A DNA stretch of 64,000 nt, taken from contig JANQRJ010000068.1 of assembly GCA_028284635.1 (NCBI GenBank), positions 1-64,000 of the forward strand, read 5' to 3'. Below, one piece after another: positions 56,555-64,000 of this stretch (position 1 is the stretch's first letter; every line of letters begins with the position of its first letter). This DNA comes from Pelagicoccus sp. (GTDB lineage Bacteria; Verrucomicrobiota; Verrucomicrobiia; Opitutales; Opitutaceae). A model generated the notes under the pieces. That model was not told the DNA's origin. It did no database searches and worked only from the letters and a program-made list of their open reading frames with translations. The position numbers and the translations under genes were made by a program.

Positions 56555-58965
56555 TTTTCGCCGGGGCCTACGGCTTGGCTCTCGTTCTTTCGCTGCTCTG
56601 GCAAGGGCTCGGCGAGAAGGATGCGGATCCGTCTGCCCCGGAGCTGGAGGAGGGAAAGCGGACGGTAGTGATTTTTCCGGGCGCTCGGCAAGCGAGTCCG
56701 CTGCTGGAGAGCCTTCGGGCGACCTTTGCGGATTCGGTTGAAGTTCAGATCTTGGTGAGAGAGGGATTTGCGGACTCGGAAGCAGCGCTTGCTTGGGATC
56801 GTTCGGTGTTTGAAAATCTGGATACGGGTCTTCGCATCGACTTGCTAGGGCTCGGCTACGGTGGGGTGGATGCGTTGCAGGCGGCGTCGAACTATCCGAC
56901 TTCGGTGGCTTCGGTGACGCTGCTCTCCAGCGTGGTCTCGCCGAGGCAGGAACTGCTTGGATCCGCCCCGTTGAATGCGGCTCTCAAGGCGTTTCAGTTC
57001 GCGGCTCTCTGGCTGGTGGACAAAGGCGTCCCTCACTTCGGCCTCTTGGATCGGTTCTGGTATGGCGTAGACTATGCGGGAAGAGTCTACCGGGCTGATC
57101 TAACGGATTCCGAGGCGCTTTTCGAAGAGCTTGCTCAGCCCGTCTTTCTGGCGGGTTTCGAAGGCGAACTCGGCTTTTCCATGCACGCTCTGCGGAGCGC
57201 AGAAGCAGCCCGACCCAGCGCTTCTGCGAGACTGTATCCGGATCGTGGTGACGTTTCCGATCTTGTTCGAGACTTGGTCGATTTTTGGGAACGACCGGTT
57301 TCGGTTGGGACTGCGGCCGGGGTCGCTTTTGAGGATCAGCCTGGCAATCGCCTAGATCCCTTTTGGGCTGGCGGTTTGCTGGCCGTGGCGACTTTTGCCA
57401 GCGAGGACCTGGCGTGTATTGGAGGCGGTTTGCTGGCGGCCAGCGGTTCGATTTCGCTGACGGTGGCGATCCTTGGCTGTCTGCTCGGGATCTTCATTGG
57501 CGATCTGGGCATCTATCTCCTGGGCCGGGCGGCGGGGAAGGGCACTCTCGATCTTCCGGTCTTTCGACGACTGGCTTCGCCGAGGAAGATCGAGCGCGTC
57601 GCTCGCTGGTTCGCTCGGAAAGGGGTGACGCTGGTGGTGTTGACTCGGTTTTTGCCTGGCAGTCGGGTGCCGACCTATTTCGCGGCGGGCGTGGTTGGGG
57701 TTGGGTTTTGGTCCTTCACCTTCGCCCTGCTGGTGGCGGCGACGATCTGGACGCCGATCCTTGTTGGCCTGTCCTATTTTCTGGGGGAGCAGTTCCTGCG
57801 GCTTTTCGAGGGGATCGGAAGCTTTGGCTGGTTGGGCATCTTTTTCGTGGCAGCCCTTTTCGTGGTGGTGACGCGCAGCCTGGGGCAGCTGATGACTTGG
57901 CGTGGCAGGCGTCTGATGTATTCGAAATTCCAGCGCGCGATTCGTTGGGAATTTTGGCCAATGTGGGCTCTCTATCTGCCGGTGCTGTTCTATATTCTTT
58001 GGCTGATGCTGCGCTATCGGTCTTCGACTTTGCCGAGCGCAGTCAATCCGTGCATGCCTGTCAGCGGGTTGGTCTACGAATCGAAGAGTCGGATCCTGAG
58101 CCACCTGAAGGGGCATGGCGTGCCGATTGGGCGTTTTACGATGCTGGAACTGGAACTGGATCCGGAGGAAAAAGCGAGGCGCTTGCGGGATTTCATGAGT
58201 GCCGAAGAGCTGGATTTTCCGATAGCGCTTAAGCCTGATGTCGGCGAGCGGGGCCAGGGAGTGAAGATCGTCGATTCGATGGACGCTGCGAGGGACTTTT
58301 TCGCGAAAAACGAGGGGGACACGATCGTGCAGGAATACCTGCCGGGCGTGGAGTATGGCGTCTTCTATCATCGCTTTGCGGACGAGGAGAGAGGCGTGGT
58401 ATCTTCGGTGACGGACAAGCGCATGACGTTCGTTGTTGGCGATGGGCGTTCGAATCTGGAGCGGCTCATCCTGGAGGATCCGCGGGCGGTCTGCATGGCG
58501 CGTTTCTTCCTCGAAGAATACGAGGATCGACTGGAAGAGGTGCCTGCTGCGGGCGAGCGGGTTTGGCTGGCTTCGGTGGGAACGCACTGTCGGGGGGCTT
58601 TGTTCCTCGATGGAGAAGACTTGATAACGGAAGAGCTGAGAGACGCGATCGACGGTTTTTCCCGTCCGATCGAGGGCTTCCATTTTGGTCGCTACGATGT
58701 GCGGGTGCCGAGCGAAGAAGCTTTCAAGCGCGGCGAGGGGCTGCGCGTTATCGAACTCAACGGACTGACTTCGGAACCGACGAGCATGTACGACCCGAAG
58801 CATTCGATCTGGTTCGCCTGGGGATGCCTGATGCGGCAGTGGCGATTGATCTTCGAGCTGGCCAAAAAAAACCGGCTCGCGGGACACGAGCCGGTTTCCT
58901 TGAAAAAGGTTAGTAGGCTGGCGTGGGCGTACTTGCGAGGTTCTCCTTCGCGAGACCTTTTTTGA
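56539..58965 (+). CDS. Fusion protein: alpha/beta-hydrolase-like + VTT (DedA-type) membrane domain + ATP-grasp
   Basis: An 808-residue protein with an unusual three-part layout. Residues about 1-260: an N-terminal anchor and an alpha/beta-hydrolase-like segment (RTVVIFPGARQAS, IDLLGLGYGGVDALQAASNY; the nucleophile-elbow serine is replaced by Tyr). Residues about 265-470: a DedA/VTT-type region (TFASEDLACIGGGLLAASGS, FIGDLGIYLLGRAAGKG, LTRFLPGSRVPTYFAAGVVG). Residues about 500-790: an ATP-grasp region (PIALKPDVGERGQGVKIVDS, TIVQEYLPGVEYGVFYHR, GRYDVRVPS, VIELNGLTSEPTSMYDP). It may couple lipid or lipid-linked substrate handling to an ATP-dependent ligation, but the reaction is unknown. Its end overlaps the convergent lipoprotein gene. 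Confidence 0.82.
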   Translation: MSRKLIFAGAYGLALVLSLLWQGLGEKDADPSAPELEEGKRTVVIFPGARQASPLLESLRATFADSVEVQILVREGFADSEAALAWDRSVFENLDTGLRIDLLGLGYGGVDALQAASNYPTSVASVTLLSSVVSPRQELLGSAPLNAALKAFQFAALWLVDKGVPHFGLLDRFWYGVDYAGRVYRADLTDSEALFEELAQPVFLAGFEGELGFSMHALRSAEAARPSASARLYPDRGDVSDLVRDLVDFWERPVSVGTAAGVAFEDQPGNRLDPFWAGGLLAVATFASEDLACIGGGLLAASGSISLTVAILGCLLGIFIGDLGIYLLGRAAGKGTLDLPVFRRLASPRKIERVARWFARKGVTLVVLTRFLPGSRVPTYFAAGVVGVGFWSFTFALLVAATIWTPILVGLSYFLGEQFLRLFEGIGSFGWLGIFFVAALFVVVTRSLGQLMTWRGRRLMYSKFQRAIRWEFWPMWALYLPVLFYILWLMLRYRSSTLPSAVNPCMPVSGLVYESKSRILSHLKGHGVPIGRFTMLELELDPEEKARRLRDFMSAEELDFPIALKPDVGERGQGVKIVDSMDAARDFFAKNEGDTIVQEYLPGVEYGVFYHRFADEERGVVSSVTDKRMTFVVGDGRSNLERLILEDPRAVCMARFFLEEYEDRLEEVPAAGERVWLASVGTHCRGALFLDGEDLITEELRDAIDGFSRPIEGFHFGRYDVRVPSEEAFKRGEGLRVIELNGLTSEPTSMYDPKHSIWFAWGCLMRQWRLIFELAKKNRLAGHEPVSLKKVSRLAWAYLRGSPSRDLF
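58869..58897 (-). terminator. Rho-independent terminator of the minus-strand lipoprotein gene, inside the fusion gene
   Basis: On the minus strand AAACCGGCTCG, loop TGTCCCG, CGAGCCGGTTT is followed by TTTTTT. It lies 13 bases past the stop of the 58910-59677 gene but within the last codons of the opposing fusion gene, encoding KKNRLAGHEPVS there. Confidence 0.85.
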
Positions 58966-59677
58966 CGAAAGCTACGACTTCGTCGTCGCTCTTGAGCTTC
59001 ACTTTTTGGGCGGTCTGCGTGTCTTCGCCGATGTAGTCGGTGGCGGCCGAGGCCATGATGGGGAGATACTCCCTGAGATTGTCGCTTTCGTCTTCGTTGG
59101 TGACGGTGACGCTCCAGAGTTCTTCGGCTGGCTTGTCTCCGCTTTGCTCCATCAGGTTTTCCTTGGATGTCAGCACGAGGTATTTCTCGTTGACGATCGT
59201 CGAGATGGCCCGCTCGCGGTAGCCGACAAGTTCGTTGGAGACGCGTCCCGGCACGTAGACTTGTATGGTGCGAACTCTGCCCTGCGAGTCCGTGACTTGC
59301 TGGGTAACGTAGCGTCCTGGTCCGCGCACCGTTTGAAAGACGGGTTCTTCGACGATTTTTATCTCCTGGCGGGGCGGCTCCATGCCGTAGTCGACTTCGA
59401 TCACCATGTCGGCTTTGAGGGGGTCGAGCGCCTCGTACATGCCCTTCGCTGAGAGGGCGGTTTTGATCCAGTTGACGGTTTCCTTGTAGCGGAGGTCGTT
59501 GGTGTCGGTGGCTGGATCGCGGGGCACCAGCACGTAGGACTCAGCCTCGGACGTGGATGGCTGGGGGTTCTTGATGGCGTCCACCTGCATCTCGTAGGTG
59601 GTATTGCAGCCGTAGAGAAGAAGTCCCAGGGCCGCGACTGCCAAGTTCAAGCAGAGTTTCCTGGTTCGGTTGTTCAT
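58910..59677 (-). CDS. Lipoprotein, DUF4136-like
   Basis: A 255-residue exported lipoprotein with lipobox LLLYGCNTT (cysteine 24). The domain that follows (SYVLVPRDPATDTNDLRYKE, LKADMVIEVDYGME and repeats of beta strands up to SVTVTNEDES) resembles the DUF4136-type envelope lipoproteins. Function unknown. It overlaps the 3' end of the opposing fusion gene by 56 bases and has a strong terminator inside that gene. The second lipoprotein gene lies 32 bases upstream, so they probably form a pair. Confidence 0.75.
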   Translation of the reverse strand: MNNRTRKLCLNLAVAALGLLLYGCNTTYEMQVDAIKNPQPSTSEAESYVLVPRDPATDTNDLRYKETVNWIKTALSAKGMYEALDPLKADMVIEVDYGMEPPRQEIKIVEEPVFQTVRGPGRYVTQQVTDSQGRVRTIQVYVPGRVSNELVGYRERAISTIVNEKYLVLTSKENLMEQSGDKPAEELWSVTVTNEDESDNLREYLPIMASAATDYIGEDTQTAQKVKLKSDDEVVAFVKKGLAKENLASTPTPAY

Positions 59678-59709
59678 GGACGTTTCTTTCTTGGAGTGGG
59701 GTATATGCG

Positions 59710-60330
59710 TTAAAGCTGTGGAGCTTCCGACGGGACGCTTTCCCTTGTTTCAGTGGAAGCGGTGTTGGATCCGCCTTCGAGTTCGGCGAGTTCCTTTTCG
59801 AGTCGGGCGGCTTCGGCGAGGGCTTCTTTCTCGCGCTGTTCGAGCTCGTCGAGAGAGCGCTTGCGTTCGATGGCGGCGTCGCGTCGCTTTTGCAGGGCGG
59901 CGAGCTCGGCTTCGGCGGACTCGGCTCGCGAGGTCATTTCGTCGAGCTCTTCCTGCGTGATGCGAAATCCTTCGGCTATCTCGAGTTCCTCCTTCAGCTC
60001 GGCCTTCTCCTTCTCTTGGGCCCGCTTTTGCATGGCGACAGCCTGGTTGTAGGCCCGCTGCTGGGCCAAGGTGTCTTGTCGCTTGTTTTCCCGGTTCTGG
60101 GCAATTGCTCCGACTACGGTTCCGATGGCCGCTCCGGCGAGGCCAGCTGTGGCGACTCCGCCGGCATCTTCGCCTGCCACGAGGCCGCCGACCGCTCCGA
60201 CTGCGCCGCCGACGGTAGCTCCTTTGGCGGTTTTCGAAGCGGATGGCCCGGCGCATCCGGTCTGGAAGATCAGGACGGCGGCTGCGATTAGGGCGATGGG
60301 ACTGGAACGAAGGAGGTGCTTCCGATTCAT
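59710..60330 (-). CDS. Glycine-zipper, coiled-coil lipoprotein
   Basis: A 206-residue protein with a lipoprotein signal (LIAAAVLIFQTGCAGPS; lipobox cysteine about 26), a glycine-zipper membrane segment (GATVGGAVGAVGGLVAGEDA, then GLAGAAIGTVVGAIAQ) as in outer-membrane SlyB/OmpA-like zippers, and a long coiled coil (RAESAEAELAALQKRRDAAI, LEQREKEALAEAARLEKELA). It is divergent from the motor-like cluster starting at 60565; the 234-base gap holds no gene that I can support. A role as an outer-membrane partner of that cluster is possible but speculative. Confidence 0.75.
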   Translation of the reverse strand: MNRKHLLRSSPIALIAAAVLIFQTGCAGPSASKTAKGATVGGAVGAVGGLVAGEDAGGVATAGLAGAAIGTVVGAIAQNRENKRQDTLAQQRAYNQAVAMQKRAQEKEKAELKEELEIAEGFRITQEELDEMTSRAESAEAELAALQKRRDAAIERKRSLDELEQREKEALAEAARLEKELAELEGGSNTASTETRESVPSEAPQL

Positions 60331-60564
60331 ATCAGGCTAAACTACGATTGAGCGCTATCGATTGGATTCGTGGAAAAATCTTTTTCGGTTGGGTGTTGAA
60401 GGGCGACGTCTATGACTTTGAAGAGTTCCGTTGGATTTTCAATGAAACTATCGTTATTCATGGTCCGTATACATTTCCGCATGCAGGGCTGGATTTAGCT
60501 TCTAGTTCGGCTACAGTGTTCGTCTTGTTAAGGGCATACTGATTTTCCGTCCGAATTCTCGCCT

Positions 60565-61413
60565 ATGAAAAATCCTGGGTTTCTGTCTCGCGAATTTATT
60601 ATCCTAGTTCTTGGTCTGGTCTTTTCGGTCTTTCTGGTGGGATCGATTTACCGCTACTACATCTGGCCGGTAGCTCAGGATCTCGAAATCGCTAGCCTGG
60701 TGGAGGCGAGCCAGAATCCGGACGATCCCATGATCGCGAATCGCTCGCTGGTCGTCATTCTCAAGGACAACGAGCAAATGATCTGTTTGATGCTGATGCT
60801 TTGGGCGATGATCATCATCTGTTACAAGTTTCTCGTCGTTTATGGGGAGCGATCCGTAGTTGGTTTCCCTTTTATCAGCATCTCCAAGGGAGAGCGGATC
60901 CTGCCGGAAGAAGCTTTGGCCCACTACAAGGATCTCAGCGGCAATGTCGCTCGAAATCCGAGACTGCGAGACAAGATCCTGCCGGACGTGATTCTGGCCG
61001 CCTTGCATCGCTTCGATTCGACCCGCTCGATCCAGGACGCTTCCCACGCCGTGCAGCAACGCACCGAGATGGCCTACGACGAGCTCGAATCCAATCTATC
61101 CCTGGTACGCTATATCGCTTGGGCGATCCCTTCGGTAGGGTTCATCGGCACTGTGCGGGGCATTGGCGAGGCCTTGGCTCTTGCGGAAGAGGCGATTCGC
61201 GGAGACATCTCCGGCGTGACCTCCGCTCTCGGTTTGGCCTTCAATTCGACTTTGGTCGCCTTGCTGCTGAGCATCGCCCTCATGTTTTTCGTTCACCTCC
61301 TGCAGTCGAAGCAGGAGAAGTTGCTGATCGATCTGGAGGAATTCGCGAACGATCGGGTTATCGGACAGATGAAGACTCCGGAGCAGGAGGAGACGCAGAT
61401 CAGTTTCACCTGA
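60565..61413 (+). CDS. MotA/TolQ/ExbB-like channel subunit of an uncharacterised complex
   Basis: A 282-residue membrane protein distinct from the exbB gene at 52213. It has a first helix (FIILVLGLVFSVFLVGSIYR), a second near residues 70-92 (MICLMLMLWAMIIICYKFLV), a cytoplasmic section, and the conserved proton-channel core SVGFIGTVRGIGEALALAEE followed by SALGLAFNSTLVALLLSIAL. This is the family of ion-driven stator subunits. It is the first gene of a tight three-gene cluster with an actin-fold protein (31 bases on) and a membrane-anchored vWA protein, which lacks any TonB- or flagellum-type gene. Confidence 0.88.
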   Translation: MKNPGFLSREFIILVLGLVFSVFLVGSIYRYYIWPVAQDLEIASLVEASQNPDDPMIANRSLVVILKDNEQMICLMLMLWAMIIICYKFLVVYGERSVVGFPFISISKGERILPEEALAHYKDLSGNVARNPRLRDKILPDVILAALHRFDSTRSIQDASHAVQQRTEMAYDELESNLSLVRYIAWAIPSVGFIGTVRGIGEALALAEEAIRGDISGVTSALGLAFNSTLVALLLSIALMFFVHLLQSKQEKLLIDLEEFANDRVIGQMKTPEQEETQISFT

Positions 61414-61444
61414 ATCCAATTGGCAGCGAAAGGAGTAGATTGAC

Positions 61445-62926
61445 ATGGCGACTTTGGGAATCGAACTGAGTGACGTCGGTGTTCACGGCGTGGTTATCGA
61501 GGATGACGGAACCTCGCGCGTCATCAAGTTGGGCGAAGATTCGGACCGCCTTGCGGCTTGCGCCTTTGCCCGGCCAGGGGGTGGTGGCCTGGTATTCGGC
61601 TCGGAAGCTCAGGAAATGGGGCAGATTTTTCCTCGAAGGGTTAGTTCCTCCTTTCTCGACGAGCTTTCGCTCCAAACCACGGATTTCGGAGGCCGCGCTG
61701 GCCGGATGGCGTATTCGCAGATTGCCTACAAGTTTCTGAGCGAGGTAGTTTCCCGCATCAAGGCTGACGGGGCCTCGTTGGACCGCGTCGCGTTCGCCAT
61801 CCCAGGACATTATCTGGAGAACAACGAGCTGGCGGAAAACCGCATCGGCATCTTGCTTGGCATCCTCAAGGACCTGCAGATCCCTGTAGTGGGCGTGGTC
61901 GATCTTGCTGCGGCTTCGCTCTACAGCGAGGGTTTGTGGAATGTCGCCGAAGGAGAGCGCCTTTTTCACGTCGATCTCCTGCTGCAGGCCACTCACATAA
62001 CGATATTCAATAAGCGACACGGCTTGGAGAGGCTTCATTTCTCACGCCAGCCGCAGTATGGCTTCGCTTCCATGCAGGAGCGTTTTGCCGGAGCTCTAGC
62101 CAACCGCTTTCTCAAGCACACCGCCTTTGACGTGACGGAGGACAGGAAGATCGAGCAGGCCTTCCATGCCCAGACGCGAGACATGCTTTTCCATCTCGGC
62201 AAGGCAGGTGAAGCCAGCCTCGAGGTGTCCACTCGCGAGAAGTCCCGCCAGATGACGATCACGCGCGATCTGGCGGCCCGTGATTTGGCTCCCTACGTCA
62301 AGATGCTCACTCAGATGCTGCTGCGCGCGGTGAACGATTTCGGAGAGGGCGACAAGCCGGTCCAGGTTGTCCTGTCGGAACGGGCCGCTGCCCTGCAAGG
62401 CTTGAAGGAGGCCATTGCCGCTCAAGGCGTGGGCGTCGTCAAGGAACTCCCTGGCGAGAGCGCCGCGTTTGGGGCGGCGAATCTCGGCAAGTCCTGGCTC
62501 GTGCCTGATTCGATCGAGGATGTGCATGTCGAGACTGGGATAGTGCTCGAAACTCCATCCAGCGACGGGGAAGGCGGCACTGCTTCGGGCATTCCGTTTG
62601 GAGCCCTTCGCCTGGTAAAGGAAGGCAAGTCTCTAAATCCGACTCATATCGTCTGCGACGGCTTGGCCTACGAGCTAGGCGAGAAGGAGTTCGTCATCGG
62701 CTTTGGCGATTCCAAAACCTTCAACCTCGTGGTGGAACGCGACCTCTCTCCGACGCCTGCGGAACTCTGTCGTCTTGCTCCGGAAGAAGATCGCTGGATG
62801 CTCTCCGTCTCGAAAGGCGCGCTCATAGAGTCGGGCTCGTCTACCAGCCTGAAGGCTGGCGATTCTCTCGAAGTGGCCTTGCCTGGACGTCGCAAGCAGC
62901 TTCTATTTATTCACTGTATCCAATAA
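61445..62926 (+). CDS. Actin/Hsp70-fold protein with FHA-like C-terminus
   Basis: A 493-residue soluble protein. The first about 380 residues have the layout of the actin/Hsp70 superfamily (GIELSDVGVHGVVIEDD, DRVAFAIPGHYLENNELAEN, VVGVVDLAAASLYSEGL, LPGESAAFGAANLGKSW), but the phosphate-2 loop reads VDLLLQATHITIF without the usual GGG, so ATPase activity is doubtful. The C-terminal about 90 residues (GEKEFVIGFGDSKTFNLVVE to LKAGDSLEVALPG) have the strand pattern of an FHA domain, without the classic Arg/Ser/His phosphopeptide residues. Placement between the channel subunit and the vWA protein suggests a cytoplasmic regulator or scaffold. Domain calls are from pattern only. Confidence 0.65.
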   Translation: MATLGIELSDVGVHGVVIEDDGTSRVIKLGEDSDRLAACAFARPGGGGLVFGSEAQEMGQIFPRRVSSSFLDELSLQTTDFGGRAGRMAYSQIAYKFLSEVVSRIKADGASLDRVAFAIPGHYLENNELAENRIGILLGILKDLQIPVVGVVDLAAASLYSEGLWNVAEGERLFHVDLLLQATHITIFNKRHGLERLHFSRQPQYGFASMQERFAGALANRFLKHTAFDVTEDRKIEQAFHAQTRDMLFHLGKAGEASLEVSTREKSRQMTITRDLAARDLAPYVKMLTQMLLRAVNDFGEGDKPVQVVLSERAAALQGLKEAIAAQGVGVVKELPGESAAFGAANLGKSWLVPDSIEDVHVETGIVLETPSSDGEGGTASGIPFGALRLVKEGKSLNPTHIVCDGLAYELGEKEFVIGFGDSKTFNLVVERDLSPTPAELCRLAPEEDRWMLSVSKGALIESGSSTSLKAGDSLEVALPGRRKQLLFIHCIQ

Positions 62927-62936
62927 TTAGATACGA

Positions 62937-64000
62937 ATGCGGCGAAAGCGAAAAAGTACGGAAGTATTCAGCCTCTCCTTTCTGGACTGCATCTGTTGCG
63001 GTTTTGGGGCGGTGCTGCTTCTCTTCGTGCTGACTGCCAAGCGCAAGGCCGAGGTGCATGACGATCTTCAGGCCCAGATTCTCGAAGTCATCGGCGAGAT
63101 GGACAACGACGTTGCCATGAAAGACAAGGAGCTCGAAGACTTGAAGCTCACCCTTGCCGTCGAGACCCAGCGGCGAAAGGACGTCGGCGCTCGACTCGAA
63201 AAGGAAAAGCGACTGCAGACCGAATTGGACGAACGACTCAAGCTTCTCCTCCAACAGCTCGCCGCGCTGGAAGGCGAGCTTGGCAGGCTGATAGACGACA
63301 AGGAAAATCTGCCAACCCAGGAGGAAGAGGCTCCCATCCCGATCCCCAATCCAGAACGCCGACAGTATCTCACCGGCTTCGATATTCTCGGCGACCATGT
63401 ACTCTTTCTCGTGGAAGCTTCCGCTGGTATGACTGCCGATACGGTGGAGGAGGCGCTCGACTACGCTTCGAAATCGGAACGAGAACGCCGAGACGGTCCG
63501 AAATGGAAGCGCATCAAGCTTGGCCTGCGCTGGCTGATAGCGAATCTCAAACCCACCGCTCGCTATAAGATTATTTTCTACAACGCGGACCTCATCCCGC
63601 TCGAAACTTCCTTCGGTCAAGAGTGGTTTGATCCGACGGACGCCGCTCTCACCACGGAGGTGCTCGATGCGATAGACGACATAACGCCGGAGGGCGGGGC
63701 GAATCTCGAAAAGGCCTTTCGCATAGTGAATGAATTGCCCATAGAGCCCGATCGCTTGGTGCTTATCTGCGATGGCCTTCCCACGCTTTCCGAAACGTAT
63801 CCATCCGCTGGAAACGTTGTCTACGATGACCGCGTAGCCATGTTGCGCGCGGCCCAAAATGCCCTGGCAGTGAAGCTGCCGGTCAATACGATCCTGTATC
63901 CACTGATGCCTGACCCGGGCTCGGCTCTGCACTTCTGGAGGCTAGCCAACTCCACCTCGGGGTCCATGATCAGCCCTGCCGAAAACTGGCCCGACACATG
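62937..64000 (+). CDS. Membrane-anchored coiled-coil vWA protein (partial, runs off the window)
   Basis: The ATG at 62937, 10 bases after the previous stop, opens a frame that continues past the window end (354 residues visible). It has a basic N-terminus (RRKRKS), one transmembrane helix FSLSFLDCICCGFGAVLLLF with an aspartate placed as in ExbD/MotB, a long coiled coil (about residues 40-125), and a vWA domain (VLFLVEASAGMTADTVEEAL, ITPEGGANLEKAF, RLVLICDGLPTLS). The MIDAS is altered: D-x-S-x-S reads E-x-S-x-G and the metal threonine is Ala. With the channel subunit it would form a MotAB/ExbBD-like stator whose outer domain is vWA rather than peptidoglycan-binding. Confidence 0.85.
   Translation, partial: MRRKRKSTEVFSLSFLDCICCGFGAVLLLFVLTAKRKAEVHDDLQAQILEVIGEMDNDVAMKDKELEDLKLTLAVETQRRKDVGARLEKEKRLQTELDERLKLLLQQLAALEGELGRLIDDKENLPTQEEEAPIPIPNPERRQYLTGFDILGDHVLFLVEASAGMTADTVEEALDYASKSERERRDGPKWKRIKLGLRWLIANLKPTARYKIIFYNADLIPLETSFGQEWFDPTDAALTTEVLDAIDDITPEGGANLEKAFRIVNELPIEPDRLVLICDGLPTLSETYPSAGNVVYDDRVAMLRAAQNALAVKLPVNTILYPLMPDPGSALHFWRLANSTSGSMISPAENWPDT

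Noticed and set aside
60243..60542. 99-residue + strand ORF before the channel subunit gene
   Set aside because: Its first third is antisense to the lipoprotein gene and the remainder has no coding signature or ribosome-binding site.
60565..64000. Canonical Zorya defence system
   Set aside because: The ZorA-like channel is present, but the partner carries vWA instead of an OmpA-like peptidoglycan-binding domain and no ZorC/ZorD (helicase/nuclease) gene is visible within the window.

Overview
The window looks like chromosomal DNA from a marine Opitutae-type Verrucomicrobiota, perhaps Pelagicoccus-like. This rests on the style of a SusC-like TonB receptor whose plug begins after 'FELSPFVV', the sulfatase and polysaccharide-lyase cluster, the planctomycete/verrucomicrobial-type motor-like cluster at the right edge, and the GC-rich coding with palindromic intergenic repeats. 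The taxonomic call is inference; no rRNA is present.

Layout. 1-2.6 kb: two orphan genes next to an IS3-family insertion sequence. 2.6-5.2 kb: a PfkB sugar kinase, an alkyladenine DNA glycosylase and a membrane-anchored protein. 5.4-12.3 kb: a + strand housekeeping run for isoprenoid and envelope biogenesis (uppS, cdsA, dxr, rseP, ispG). 12.4-36.1 kb: a large carbohydrate-utilisation locus. Its minus-strand part has two runs, one of polysaccharide lyase, sulfatase and sugar isomerase, and one of DHDPS-like lyase, Nramp-like transporter, TonB receptor, HpcH aldolase, two phosphoesterases and a glycosidase-like protein. Its right part has a LacI regulator, a sugar dehydrogenase, an IlvD/Edd dehydratase, a sodium-solute symporter and a heparinase II/III-type lyase. 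Three CAACYCGTTG-type palindromes sit upstream of these units and are good candidates for the LacI operator. Together the genes suggest uptake and lyase-type cleavage of a sulfated, uronic-acid-containing polysaccharide, with catabolism through 2-keto-3-deoxy sugar acids to pyruvate.

36.3-42 kb: the 2-oxoglutarate dehydrogenase operon (sucA-sucB-lpd). 42-52 kb: a SUI1/YciH-like factor, metF, rlmN, an LptF/G permease, a PaaX-like regulator bracketed by two copies of a 36-bp palindrome, dnaE and rpsU. 52.2-54.3 kb: an ExbB-ExbD-TonB operon and tRNA-Ala(GGC). 54.7-60.3 kb: a small membrane protein, DinB-like and NRDE-family proteins, an unusual hydrolase-like/VTT/ATP-grasp triple fusion, and two lipoproteins. 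60.5-64 kb: a cluster that I consider the best candidate for an undescribed system. It encodes a MotA/TolQ/ExbB-like channel subunit, an actin/Hsp70-fold protein with an FHA-like C-terminus, and a membrane-anchored coiled-coil vWA protein whose single transmembrane helix carries an ExbD/MotB-like aspartate. The last gene runs off the window.

A second theme is repeats. At least five families of palindromic or low-complexity elements occur between genes and in some cases inside coding sequence. One short palindrome is translated in the same frame in both IspG and SucB. No CRISPR array, prophage or rRNA was seen.
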